In this document: in pieces, positions 11,276-19,891 of the stretch
Numbering within the stretch: the stretch's first letter is position 1
Layout of the letters: each line of letters begins with the position of its first letter
Assembly (NCBI GenBank): GCA_030041305.1
Contig: JASHOC010000245.1
Coordinates: 1-44,395 of the forward strand
Length of the DNA stretch: 44,395 nt
Origin: Acidobacteriaceae bacterium
Lineage (GTDB): Bacteria > Acidobacteriota > Terriglobia > Terriglobales > Acidobacteriaceae
Reading direction: 5' to 3'
Notes under the pieces: model-generated
Database searches by the model: none
Seen by the model: the letters and a program-made list of their open reading frames with translations, nothing else
What the model was told of the DNA's origin: nothing
Position numbers and translations under genes: made by a program

Positions 11276-11560
11276 TCAGAAGTTGGGTTGGATGTCGTTG
11301 TCGGCTGCCAAGGTCCGTAGCTTGGAAATGATCGCGTTCGGGTCATCGCTAAGGCGGACGAACTTCAAGACCTGCCGGCTGGATTTCCCGATGACGGGAG
11401 ATCCTCCCTGGACGAGCGCTTCCGGAGGAAACCGATACAGATGCCCTGTCGACACCTCCACGTACGCGCCCGGTTCGTTGATGTCTTCCCAATTGCACTC
11501 GGGAAGGCTCGATTGGGGGGTTGCGACGGATGCCGTGGATTGAATTGCAGCTGTTCTCAT
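11276..11560 (-). CDS. Small conserved-looking protein of unknown function
   Basis: This 94-residue protein starts at 11560, directly after a strong ribosome site (AGGAG with a second AGGA closer to the start). The N-terminal 20 residues are Ser/Thr/Ala-rich. The core is compact: CNWEDINEPGAYVEVSTGHLY, then a P-P-E-A-L turn, and a C-terminus ending RTLAADNDIQPNF. From memory, similar short proteins occur in acidobacterial genomes, but no family name is known to me. There is no signal peptide or membrane segment. It is isolated: neighbouring DNA on both sides is gene-poor and repeat-bearing, so it may be a survivor or a cargo gene of a decayed element. Confidence 0.75.
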   Translation of the reverse strand: MRTAAIQSTASVATPQSSLPECNWEDINEPGAYVEVSTGHLYRFPPEALVQGGSPVIGKSSRQVLKFVRLSDDPNAIISKLRTLAADNDIQPNF

Positions 11561-13032
11561 GGTTCCTTTTCTCCTTTTCTGAAATTCAACAGAAGGCGGC
11601 AAGCGGAGTTGCTGCCTCGTGCTTGTCCCGGACTTTGGTCCGGGAAGATTGACCCGGGGGTTGCCGAGCGCATGGGTTTTCTCAAAAACCGCATCGGATT
11701 GGTCCCGCGACGTCTCACAGTGACACCCCAAGACTTGAGCGGTTCGAGCGTACATGCACCTTGAACCAGGCTGCCGGTTCATCCACAGCGCCTTGCCTGC
11801 GCACTGAAACTGGAATACGCTGTGCAACCCTATGCGAGCGCCCCAGCGCTGTGGGGCGCGGTTTGCGGTGGAACGGTTTGCGGACACGAAGCCTCGGTCA
11901 CGCTTCGCGCGCAAGTGCGGAGTTGAAGTGGCGAGCGGTCGACGGAGTTACTCCACTGCGCGCGGAGCTTCGCCCTTCGAGCCGATGGGCGCCTTCCCAG
12001 CAAGAAGACGCCGCTGCTGCAATCGGCTCCGCTCTGCTCCAATGGGGAAACCCACGGGCCCGAAGAAGAAAAGGAACGCAAAATCCACTTGCTGCCCCTC
12101 TACCATGCCCTCTTTGGCCATGGCTTCATCTCCGGACTTTTCTGCCGGACCTTTCGCCGTAGAGCCTCGATGAATCTCGAAGAACGGAAGCCTCAGCATG
12201 CGTGTTGAACGCGGGTGCAGTCCATCTTCTTTGTCATTCGCTTTGCACCGGACTGCCGGGGAAGAACTTGCATTTCACCCGTGAGGCCTTACTCCGGATT
12301 GACTCACAGCGAAATTCTTATGCGATGAGCCAGCCGGAACTCTTGCGGTTGCGCCAAGTCGAGAAACTTGCCGCAACGGAACCCAATATACTCCCGATCG
12401 AAGCGCAGATGGCTCAATGTTTGGTTATTTTTTCTGGACATTCGGATCATGAAAATTTCTTTTGCTTCATCGCGCCCGGCGCCGTTTGCGTCTGTTCATC
12501 ACGCGTTGCAAGGGAACCGCAGTTACACATTTTTTTGCAATTGCTTAAGGCTGCTTCACGGGTTCTGCAGCCCATCTGCATCGCCGCGGCTGTGCAGACG
12601 CGCATTTGTCTGTCGATTCCGTATGGTGGAAATGGAAATGAAGAGAAATGGCGGTGCACGAATGCTACCCCCTTTGACCAAGTTCGTCGGCCGAACTCCG
12701 CAGTGTGAAGCGGGATTTGCGCACGCTTCGAATGATGATGCAGCGTGTTGGGATTGAATGGCCGTCTCGCCGGGTCGCGGTGAGGGGCGATGGCGAGAAT
12801 CCGAAACACTCCGAGTTCGGCAGCGCCCGATTTCACAAAGCGCTCACCGAGCATCGCGCAATTCAGGATCGAGACCATGGGGGGCGCTCATCTTCGTGCT
12901 GAATTTGCATGTAAGGTTTTTGGCCACCTGGCCGGGCAGCAACCCGGCTGCGGTGTCGAGGCTTCTAATTGGTAGCGATAGCACGCCCTGCGGATCGTCC
13001 TTTCTCTCAAAGTCAAGCGCTGGAGTACTCCG
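11561..13032. other. Gene-poor stretch with possible transposase debris
   Basis: About 1.5 kb contain several open frames, but none has a good start together with recognisable sequence. A frame starting at ATG 12324 reads MSQPELLRLRQVEKLAA, which recalls the N-terminus of some helix-turn-helix transposases, then loses resemblance at once. The second copy of the diverged repeat lies at 12868-12945, about 90 bases before the FG-GAP gene. Confidence 0.4.
12868..12945 (+). repeat. Diverged repeat, copy B
   Basis: Partner of copy A at 10944-11016 in the same orientation. It shares ATCGAGACCATGGG, TCTTCGT, CTGAATTTGCATGT and GGCCACCTG. The pair may mark the ends or multiple terminal sites of a decayed insertion sequence. 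Confidence 0.75.
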
Positions 13033-14838
13033 ATGTTGCTCCGTGGTAGCCTCACCGCTGCGCTTTTTTGCGTCTGCGCGTCCCCTCTCGTCTCCCAGCA
13101 CCCCGTCAACTTTAATCTGGTTCAGTCCCCCACCGCACAGGCCTCGATGGACATGATTGCCGTGGATTTAAACAACGACGGCGTACCCGATCTTGTGCAA
13201 ACTTCGCTCTACAACGAGCCATGCAACGTGACGATCAGCCTGGGCAAGGGCGATGGCTCTTTCGGGCCGCCCGACACGTTCTACCTGGGCTCGACGCTGG
13301 CGAGCAATTGTCCCGCCGCCGCGGCGGACATCAATGGCGACGGCAACGTCGATCTGGTCTTCGCGATTCCCGGCAGCAACACGATCATCGTCATGCTGGG
13401 CAAGGGGGACGGGACATTCCAGCCCCCGATCATGTCGTCGGCAAACATTCCCAGCCGGGACATGTTCATCGATACGATCTCCGCCGCGGATTTCAATCAC
13501 GACGGCAAAGCCGATCTCATCGTGCAATATGAGGATCCCAGCGCGAACAACCAGGGTTACGTAATGCTGATGCCCAGCGATGGCTCGGGCAGCTTCAGCA
13601 GCGGAAACGTGATCTTCACGCCGGAGCCTGCAGGCTCGGCCGCGACGGGCGTGTCGGTGGGTGAGTTCGACGCCGACGATAATGCCGACCTTGCCTTTGT
13701 TGCTTCCGGAGCCGTGCACGTGTTGTATGGCGATGGCAAGCTGGGCTTTACCGACACCGTCGCGATTACGGGAAGCTTCAACATCAGCGCGGGCGACTTG
13801 AACAGCGATGGGCGCACGGACTTGTACGGGATCGACGGAACCACGCATCAACTGGTGACGCTGTACGCGCAGGGCGACCGCACGTTTGCTGCGTACTTTT
13901 CCAGCCTGCCAACAAGCGGCTCGCTCAATGCGGGTAGCACGTGCTGCGACTCGATCCTGACCATGGCGGACTTCAACGGCGATGGGCGGATGGACCTGGT
14001 GGGCGAACTCAACCGGGGATATCCCAACACGACGCAGCAGCTGGCGTTTTTTCTTGCGGGTACGAACCCGGGCGAATTCACCATCCAGGTCGTGAACATG
14101 CCTTCGCACCTCTGGGCGACGGGCGCGGTGGTGGGCGATTTCAACCGCGACACCAAACCGGATGTGGTGCTGGCCATGGCGGATACGTCGACAAGCGCGC
14201 AGTCGGGGGCGCCGGCGGCGACCCTGGTCGCAGCCATCAACGGGACGCCCGGGGTGGGCTTGTGGAGCAACTGCAATTATCCGCCGCGCGCGCAGGGGAT
14301 CGCGTTATGTGCGCCGATCGCGTATGCGCCTTCAACCGTGTCGTTCGCGGCTACCGCGTCGACGATCGATCCGCTGCGCAAGGTCGAGCTCTGGGTCGAT
14401 GGCAAGAAGATCGGGCAGCGGGATCACACCTGGGAACATCAGGGCTGGTTCGATTGGACGAGCGCGTTCGCTGCGGGTGCGCACAGCGCCACGCTGATTG
14501 CGGCGACCGTCGACAACCAGCAGCAGCAGCTTAATTTCACATTCAAGGTGGGGCCGAGTCCGTGTGCAGCGCCGTCGGCGGAGGGCGTGCGTATCTGCGA
14601 GCCGGTTGCCGGAACGACGTCGTCCCCGGTGCTGGTGCAGGCCGCAGCTGCGATTACGGGGACCCTGGAGCGCATGGAGCTGTGGGTGGACGGAACGAAA
14701 AAATACACCGAGACGACGAGCACATGGTTCACGACTTCGGTTTATACGCAGCCCGGCCAGCACCGCTTCGTTGTGATCGCATACAACGAGGAGGGCGCAC
14801 AGTGGCTGTCGACGGCCTATGCTTCGACCGGGCCGTGA
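13033..14838 (+). CDS. Secreted FG-GAP/VCBS beta-propeller protein with two C-terminal Ig-like domains
   Basis: This 601-residue protein starts with a Sec signal peptide (MLLRGSLTAALFCVCASPLVS). About seven repeats follow, each with a calcium-loop-like D-x-N-x-D-G motif: DLNNDGVPDLV, DINGDGNVDLV, DFNHDGKADLI, EFDADDNADLA, DLNSDGRTDLY, DFNGDGRMDLV and DFNRDTKPDVV. Together they make a seven-bladed propeller of the integrin-alpha-like type. Residues about 415-601 hold two related beta-sandwich units, each with an ELWVDG motif. Such proteins are extracellular binding or adhesion proteins with no known catalysis. It lies alone on the plus strand downstream of the gene-poor region and is convergent with the lipoprotein gene at 14965. 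The ligand is unknown. Confidence 0.88.
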   Translation: MLLRGSLTAALFCVCASPLVSQHPVNFNLVQSPTAQASMDMIAVDLNNDGVPDLVQTSLYNEPCNVTISLGKGDGSFGPPDTFYLGSTLASNCPAAAADINGDGNVDLVFAIPGSNTIIVMLGKGDGTFQPPIMSSANIPSRDMFIDTISAADFNHDGKADLIVQYEDPSANNQGYVMLMPSDGSGSFSSGNVIFTPEPAGSAATGVSVGEFDADDNADLAFVASGAVHVLYGDGKLGFTDTVAITGSFNISAGDLNSDGRTDLYGIDGTTHQLVTLYAQGDRTFAAYFSSLPTSGSLNAGSTCCDSILTMADFNGDGRMDLVGELNRGYPNTTQQLAFFLAGTNPGEFTIQVVNMPSHLWATGAVVGDFNRDTKPDVVLAMADTSTSAQSGAPAATLVAAINGTPGVGLWSNCNYPPRAQGIALCAPIAYAPSTVSFAATASTIDPLRKVELWVDGKKIGQRDHTWEHQGWFDWTSAFAAGAHSATLIAATVDNQQQQLNFTFKVGPSPCAAPSAEGVRICEPVAGTTSSPVLVQAAAAITGTLERMELWVDGTKKYTETTSTWFTTSVYTQPGQHRFVVIAYNEEGAQWLSTAYASTGP

Positions 14839-14964
14839 GGCATGGCCAGGTCTGTGACCGCGTGAAAGTGTGTCTCCCACCCTTGCGGCAAAAGCAAATA
14901 CGCCGTGCCCAGAGGGCCCCCAGATGGGGCGCCCAGATTGGCGCCAAAACAAGCGGTCAGAGAC

Positions 14965-16290
14965 CTAGGAGAGCGGATCGACGGCCAGAAACGCCGGTTG
15001 CTGAATCGGATAGGGCGAGCCGGGAGCTTCAACGTACTTTGCGCCCGTGATGGTGAAAACGTGGAGCAGGTTGGCTTTTTGGCTGATCACGTAGAGATGG
15101 TTTTGCGTGTCCCAAAACATCTGCGAGACCGGATCGACAGTCAGAATTCCGGTATAGGAGGTGACTGGGCCGGCTCCGTTGAAGTGAAACAGTTGCAGAC
15201 CTTCGGCTCCGCCCACAGCGAGCAGATCGCCTGCGGGAGAAATCTTCAGGTCGGTCACGTTGCTGATGGAGGACGTGGGCATGGTCGCGAAGGTGTTGGT
15301 CGTGGTGAGATTGCCGCTCGAATCCGCGGTAAACGAGGCGATCTGCGCATTGACTCCCGCGACGCATCCGGGTGGGTTGGCGGCTAGCAGGGTGATGGCG
15401 ACGTGGCGGGAAGAATCGGCCGCGACAAAGGTCGGGATGTAGATGCGGTAGTTCGGCGGCGGAGCAGGCAGTTTTGTTGTGGCGCTCGACTCATTCAACA
15501 GGCCGTTGGAAGACCGCGAGAATGCCTGAACACCGTAGTACATGCACGAGTTGTTGGTGGCCTCGTAGGCAAAGGTGTTGTTGCCCAGGAAAGTTGCAGG
15601 CAAGTAAATGCCATCGAACGAGCCGGCGCCGCCGTTCACCGTGCCCAGGTAGGCGAGGCTGCCGTTCGCATTGCTGGCTTTGAAGGACTGATAGAAGTTG
15701 TTGGCGCAGTCGCCGTCGAACTCCATGTCATAGAGGTCGGCGCCAGTGCGATCGGTAAATAGCCAGGCCGCGCTGCCGCAGCCGTTGGAGTATTTCTGGT
15801 AATTGGTCGAAGTCTGGTAGGTGAGTGCGCCGTTGGCGCCGATGACGTAGGCGTCGATGTTTGTTGCGGAGTTGCTAATCCCGTAGAGGTGCGTGCTGTT
15901 GGCTGCCAGGGCGCCGTCATTGGCGCTGAAAGGCGAGCCGGAGATCTCGGTCAGGCGGCCGCTGGAATCGGCGACAAACCCGCTGATCTGGGTGCTTTTG
16001 CCGGAACCGGCGCCGGCGACATAGACGTAGGCCGCATTCGCCGAAGAACCGCTGCCGGAACCACCACTTCCGGAGCCGCCGCCGTTTCCGGTCCCGCCGC
16101 CACTTCCGGAGCCGCCGCCACTTCCGGAGCCGCCGCCACTCCCATTTCCGCCGCTGCTGCCGCCTCCGCTACTGCTTCCGCCGCCACTTCCGATGTTCGT
16201 GCCGGTACTGGCGATCGGGTTTGAACCGGCGCATCCGATGCAAATCAACTGGCCCAGAGAGAGGAACACAACTAAGAAAGCGCGGAACAT
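14965..16290 (-). CDS. Lipoprotein-like beta-propeller (YncE/lactonase-like) with Gly/Ser linker
   Basis: This 441-residue protein has a hydrophobic signal ending in ICIGC, so C20 is the probable lipid-modified cysteine, although the box is not canonical. A long Gly/Ser-only linker covers about residues 34-82. The remaining 350 residues are beta-rich repeats of the type Y-V-A-G-x-G...I-S-G-F, D-S-S-G-x-L and P-G-S-P-Y, as in the 6-phosphogluconolactonase-like/YncE propellers abundant in acidobacteria. The linker would hold the propeller away from the membrane. No lactonase catalytic residues can be assigned by eye, so a binding role is as likely as an enzymatic one. It is convergent with the FG-GAP gene, with 126 bases between them and no clear terminator. 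Confidence 0.8.
   Translation of the reverse strand: MFRAFLVVFLSLGQLICIGCAGSNPIASTGTNIGSGGGSSSGGGSSGGNGSGGGSGSGGGSGSGGGTGNGGGSGSGGSGSGSSANAAYVYVAGAGSGKSTQISGFVADSSGRLTEISGSPFSANDGALAANSTHLYGISNSATNIDAYVIGANGALTYQTSTNYQKYSNGCGSAAWLFTDRTGADLYDMEFDGDCANNFYQSFKASNANGSLAYLGTVNGGAGSFDGIYLPATFLGNNTFAYEATNNSCMYYGVQAFSRSSNGLLNESSATTKLPAPPPNYRIYIPTFVAADSSRHVAITLLAANPPGCVAGVNAQIASFTADSSGNLTTTNTFATMPTSSISNVTDLKISPAGDLLAVGGAEGLQLFHFNGAGPVTSYTGILTVDPVSQMFWDTQNHLYVISQKANLLHVFTITGAKYVEAPGSPYPIQQPAFLAVDPLS
16050..16195 (-). repeat. Intragenic minisatellite encoding the Gly/Ser linker
   Basis: On the plus strand, units of about 18 bases of the type CCGCCGCCACTTCCGGAG recur, some exact and some degenerate. Translated on the minus strand they give SGSGGG-type units of the lipoprotein linker. 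Unit length is a multiple of three, so copy-number change would keep the frame. Confidence 0.8.
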
Positions 16291-16526
16291 ACATGGCCCT
16301 ATGACAACTTCGCGTTGGCCGGCGGAAACGAGCCGGGTGGATGGGATGGATGACGAAGACCGGCAGACATTGCCCGCTCTTCACTGCTGCAGAGGTTGGA
16401 TGCGCAGAGTTGTCCATGCGGGTGGCTCCCGGGCCCGGCTCCGGCGCGGTGAATCCTACAACTGTGGGCGGCGTGACAGAATTGGTGAGGACCGGCACAC
16501 GCGGGGAAGGGTGGGAAGGGACGGCT

Positions 16527-18002
16527 ATGTGGTTTATGGGCATCGACGTGGGAACGGGCGGGACGCGGGCCGTCGTGACAGATACGGCGGGGAAACTCAT
16601 GGGCGCGGCATCGAGCGATCACGCTCCGTTTCAGGCCAAGCATCCGGGATGGGCCGAGCAGGACCCGGAAGACTGGTGGCGGGCGACGCTCGAGGCCATC
16701 CACGGAGCGCTCGCCGCCGCGCCCGACCCGAAGGACCGCATCGCCGCCCTTGCCCTCACCGGGCAGATGCATGGGGCCGTGCTGCTGGATGAAAACGGAG
16801 CGGTGCTGCGGCCCTCGCTGATCTGGTGCGACACGCGCACCCAAACGGAGTGCGATTGGCTGACGGAGAAAATCGGCTACAACAAGCTGATCGAACTGAC
16901 GTGCAATCCGGCACTGCCCAACTTTACGCTGACCAAGGTGCTGTGGGTGAAGACGCATGAGCCGGAGATTTTTGCGCGCACGCGTCACATCCTGTGCCCC
17001 AAGGATTATGTGCGCTACCGGCTCACGGGAGAATTCGCCATCGATGTACAGGAGGCATCGGGGACGCTGCTGCTCGACGTGACACACCGGAAGTGGTCGC
17101 GGGAGGTGGCGGAGGCGGCGGAGATTCCAGAGAGCTGGCTGCCGCGCGTGTACGAGTCGCCGGAGATTTGCGCCCGCATCAGCGAGGAGGTCGCGGGACT
17201 GACCGGGCTGGACGCGGGCACGCCAGTGGCGGCCGGGGCCGGCGATCAGGGGGCAGGCGCGGTGGGCATGGGCATTCTGCAGCCGGGGTCGGTTTCGGCG
17301 ACGATCGGAACTTCGGGGGTGGTGTTTGCGGCCACGGCCCAACCGATCAAAGATCCCAAAGGCCGCCTGCATACGTTTTGCCACGCCGTACCCGGCGTGT
17401 GGCATGTGATGGGCGTGACGCAGAGCGCGGGCCTGAGCCTGAGCTGGCTCAAGGAAACGTTCTTTGGCGGGCAGAGCTACGAAGCGCTCAACCAGGCGGC
17501 GGCGGGGATCCAGCCCGGCTGCGATGGCCTGCTGTGGGCCCCGTATCTGCTCGGCGAGCGCACGCCGCACCTCGATCCTGAAGTGCGCGCCGCCTTTGCG
17601 GGCATCGGCGCGCAACACACTTCGGCGCATTTTGTTCGATCCGTGCTGGAGGGGGTGGCATATTCGCTCGAAGACACCTTCGAGCTCTTCCGCGAGCTGG
17701 CGATTCCGGTGAGCGGCATCCGGCTGGGGGGCGGCGGGGCGCGCGGGACGCTTTGGCGGTGCATCCAGGCGGGGATTTATGCGCATGCGGTCGAGGTGCT
17801 TACGGCCGAGGAGGGTGGCGCCTTCGGATGCGCCTTGCTGGCCGGGGTGGGCGCGGGGCACTGGGAGGATCTGGACCAGGCGTGTGCGCAGGCCCTCAAG
17901 GTCGCGGAGCGGATCGAGCCCGATCCCGGGGATGTGGCCGCCTATCAAGCCGGTTATTCCCGCTGGCGCAAACTGTATCCGGGGCTGCGCGCGCTGGAGT
18001 AG
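16527..18002 (+). CDS. xylB: Xylulokinase
   Basis: This 491-residue FGGY-family kinase phosphorylates D-xylulose to xylulose 5-phosphate, feeding the pentose phosphate pathway. The N-terminus MGIDVGTGGTRAVVTD is the first phosphate-binding motif. LTGQMHGAVLLD and IWCDTRTQTEC form the sugar site, D240 in GAGDQGAGAVG is the catalytic base, and GGGGARGTLWRC is the second nucleotide motif. QMHG and the 490-residue length favour xylulokinase over glycerol or gluconate kinases. The start at 16527 was chosen from the conserved N-terminus and the GGAAGGGA upstream; the frame stays open further upstream without conserved sequence. A XylE-type symporter lies 3 kb downstream on the other strand, supporting the xylose assignment. 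No xylose isomerase is in the window. Confidence 0.92.
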   Translation: MWFMGIDVGTGGTRAVVTDTAGKLMGAASSDHAPFQAKHPGWAEQDPEDWWRATLEAIHGALAAAPDPKDRIAALALTGQMHGAVLLDENGAVLRPSLIWCDTRTQTECDWLTEKIGYNKLIELTCNPALPNFTLTKVLWVKTHEPEIFARTRHILCPKDYVRYRLTGEFAIDVQEASGTLLLDVTHRKWSREVAEAAEIPESWLPRVYESPEICARISEEVAGLTGLDAGTPVAAGAGDQGAGAVGMGILQPGSVSATIGTSGVVFAATAQPIKDPKGRLHTFCHAVPGVWHVMGVTQSAGLSLSWLKETFFGGQSYEALNQAAAGIQPGCDGLLWAPYLLGERTPHLDPEVRAAFAGIGAQHTSAHFVRSVLEGVAYSLEDTFELFRELAIPVSGIRLGGGGARGTLWRCIQAGIYAHAVEVLTAEEGGAFGCALLAGVGAGHWEDLDQACAQALKVAERIEPDPGDVAAYQAGYSRWRKLYPGLRALE

Positions 18003-18228
18003 AGGCGCCACGCTCTGAGGCGGCTAAGTAATTCCAGGCATAGCACTTCGGCAGGCTGCAAAGGCCGCGGCGCGCGACCGCGCGGGGGTCGCCGGGGGCA
18101 ACTCGCGACGAGGCGAAAAGCATCGAAACCAACCTGACGGGCTGGAGCCCGGTTCGGGACCAGTTCGCCCGGGAGTGGATTTTTCCGCTCCGATTCCACT
18201 TTCTTGCCAGAGAAAGGAGGAAAGTCGA

Positions 18229-18879
18229 ATGAACGCAAGGCGAACAAGAAGAGCGATTTTGCTGATTGCGGCGGCTGCCTTCTGGGCAGGCGCGGCCGCT
18301 GTTTCCCAACAGCCGGGAGGAGGAGGGATGCAGCAGCAGCAGCAGCAGCCCCAGCAGCCGATGCCCGGCCAACCTGGCGGTCCCGGTTCCCCGGGCATGC
18401 CAACCACCGGTTCGACGAATCAGACGTCATACGCCGACCAGGCCTTTCTGCAGGACACTATGCAGGACAACGATGCGCAGGTGGCGATGAGCCAGTTGGC
18501 GCAGCAGAAGTCGACCAGTCCCGACGTGAAACAGTTCGGACAGCAGATGGTGAAGGTGCACACTGCGCTAAACGACCAACTGATGCCAGCCGTGAAGCAA
18601 CTGAACGCGAGCGCGCCCAAAGGCCCGTCGAAGAAAGAGAAGAAACAGATTGATAAGCTGCAGGCGCTGTCAGGCGCCGATTTCGACACGGCTTACATCC
18701 AGGAGATGGCGAAGGAACAGCAGCACGATCTGAAGCAGTTCAAATCCGAGGCCGACGGAGCCCAGGGCGCCGGTCTGCAGCAGGTGGCCAAGGCGGATTT
18801 GCCTGTGCTCACGCAGCACTACCAGATCCTCGAGAAAGTGGCGCAAGCCCACAACGTGACATTGGAAAACAAGAAATAA
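18229..18879 (+). CDS. Exported DUF4142 protein with Gln/Pro/Gly-rich N-terminal segment
   Basis: This 216-residue protein has a Sec signal peptide, then a low-complexity segment of Gln, Pro and Gly (residues about 28-62). A helical domain follows, with paired motifs typical of DUF4142, a ferritin-like helical family: SYADQAFLQDTMQDNDAQVAM, then SPDVKQFGQQMVKVH, later FDTAYIQEMAKEQQHD and a closing LPVLTQHYQILEKV. The start at 18229 has an excellent ribosome site (GAAAGGAGG). Members are periplasmic and of unknown biochemical role, often linked to stress. A strong terminator follows, so this is a single-gene or last-gene unit. Confidence 0.88.
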   Translation: MNARRTRRAILLIAAAAFWAGAAAVSQQPGGGGMQQQQQQPQQPMPGQPGGPGSPGMPTTGSTNQTSYADQAFLQDTMQDNDAQVAMSQLAQQKSTSPDVKQFGQQMVKVHTALNDQLMPAVKQLNASAPKGPSKKEKKQIDKLQALSGADFDTAYIQEMAKEQQHDLKQFKSEADGAQGAGLQQVAKADLPVLTQHYQILEKVAQAHNVTLENKK

Positions 18880-18915
18880 GCAGAAGCGCCAGATTCCTGG
18901 ATTCGAAAACCTCGC

Positions 18916-18955
18916 CGGCCGCTCCAATCAGTATCGAAAGAGCGGCCGTTTTTTC
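18916..18955 (+). terminator. Intrinsic terminator after the DUF4142 gene
   Basis: A 9-bp stem, CGGCCGCTC (18916-18924) with GAGCGGCCG (18940-18948), is followed at once by TTTTTT. Confidence 0.9.
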
Positions 18956-19105
18956 TTCCTCTAGGGCTTTCGAGAGAGCATCCGCTGGCGCTTTTTAGAA
19001 AACAGATGAACTCGTGCGGGCTTGCCGGTCGCGCAGAGCGGGTGCGGCGAGCGGCGATCGCCGCCCCCCTGGTTCGCTACACTGCTCGTGAGGAGGACGT
19101 TGAAG

Positions 19106-19876
19106 ATGCAGGCGCGGATACAGGGCACCACGATGCCGGTGCTCGAAGTCGATCTGGACCCCAACGAAAGCGTGTTTTCAGAGAGCGGCGAGCTCTCGTG
19201 GATGACGGGCTCGATTCAGATGATGACCCACACCCAGATGGGCGGGGGCGGCGGGCTGTTCGGGGTACTGAAGCGGGTCGCCGGCGGAGGCAGTATTTTC
19301 ATGACCGAATACCGCGCCATGCAGTATCCGGGGACGGTGTCGTTCGCCACCAAGGTTCCGGGGCACATTGTGCCTGTGGAGCTGGGCCAAGGCCCGGATT
19401 ACCTGGTTCATCGGCACGGGTTTTTATGCGCCACGGCCCAGGTGGCCATCAGCGTGGGTTTTCAGCAGTCGCTGGGCGCGGGCGTGTTCGGGGGCGATGG
19501 TTTTCTGCTGCAGAGGGTGAGCGGCGTGGGGACGGCCTGGCTGGAGCTTTCGGGCGAGCTGATCGCGAAGAACCTGGCGCCGGGCGAGGTGTTGCGCGTG
19601 CATCCCGGACACGTGGGCGCGTTCCAATCGTCGGTCGGGTTTCAGATCACCATGGTTCCGGGCATTAAAAACATGATCTTCGGCGGCGATGGGCTGTTTC
19701 TGGCCGAGCTCGTAGGGCCGGGCTCAGTGTGGTTACAGACGCTGCCCATTTCGCGGCTGGCGCATCAGATCAGCGAATATTTGCCTCAGGGCGAGGTCCC
19801 GCAGACCGCGGCGGCCGGTGTGGGCGGGGGTCTGTTGGGCGGGATCGTGGGGTCCATCCTGAGCGGCGGGCAATAA
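19106..19876 (+). CDS. AIM24/TIGR00266 family protein
   Basis: This 256-residue protein belongs to the AIM24-like beta-rich family (TIGR00266). It begins MQARIQGTTMPVLEVDLDP, has the glycine-rich GGGGGLFGVLKRVAGGGSIF segment, then FLCATAQVAIS and the GIKNMIFGGDGLF motif. It ends in a Gly-rich hydrophobic tail (GGGLLGGIVGSILSGG) that may associate with membranes. The start at 19106 follows GAGGAGG; an in-frame upstream start adds no family-like sequence. Bacterial members have no established function, and the yeast relative is mitochondrial. It is convergent with hemL, with 15 bases between the stop codons. Confidence 0.9.
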   Translation: MQARIQGTTMPVLEVDLDPNESVFSESGELSWMTGSIQMMTHTQMGGGGGLFGVLKRVAGGGSIFMTEYRAMQYPGTVSFATKVPGHIVPVELGQGPDYLVHRHGFLCATAQVAISVGFQQSLGAGVFGGDGFLLQRVSGVGTAWLELSGELIAKNLAPGEVLRVHPGHVGAFQSSVGFQITMVPGIKNMIFGGDGLFLAELVGPGSVWLQTLPISRLAHQISEYLPQGEVPQTAAAGVGGGLLGGIVGSILSGGQ

Positions 19877-19891
19877 GGCGCCCGACAATGG

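Noticed and set aside
12202..12708. A 168-codon frame in the gene-poor region
   Set aside because: There is no ribosome site and only a short internal stretch (MSQPELLRLRQVEKL) hints at a transposase; the remainder is Cys- and Leu-rich without pattern.
14916..14950. GGCGCC...GGCGCC hairpin between the convergent propeller genes as a terminator
   Set aside because: No T-tract follows on either strand, so it is not a convincing terminator.
16299..18011. A 570-codon open frame antisense to xylulokinase
   Set aside because: The plus strand has complete xylulokinase motifs. The antisense frame is Arg/Pro/His-rich, typical of mirror frames in GC-rich genes.
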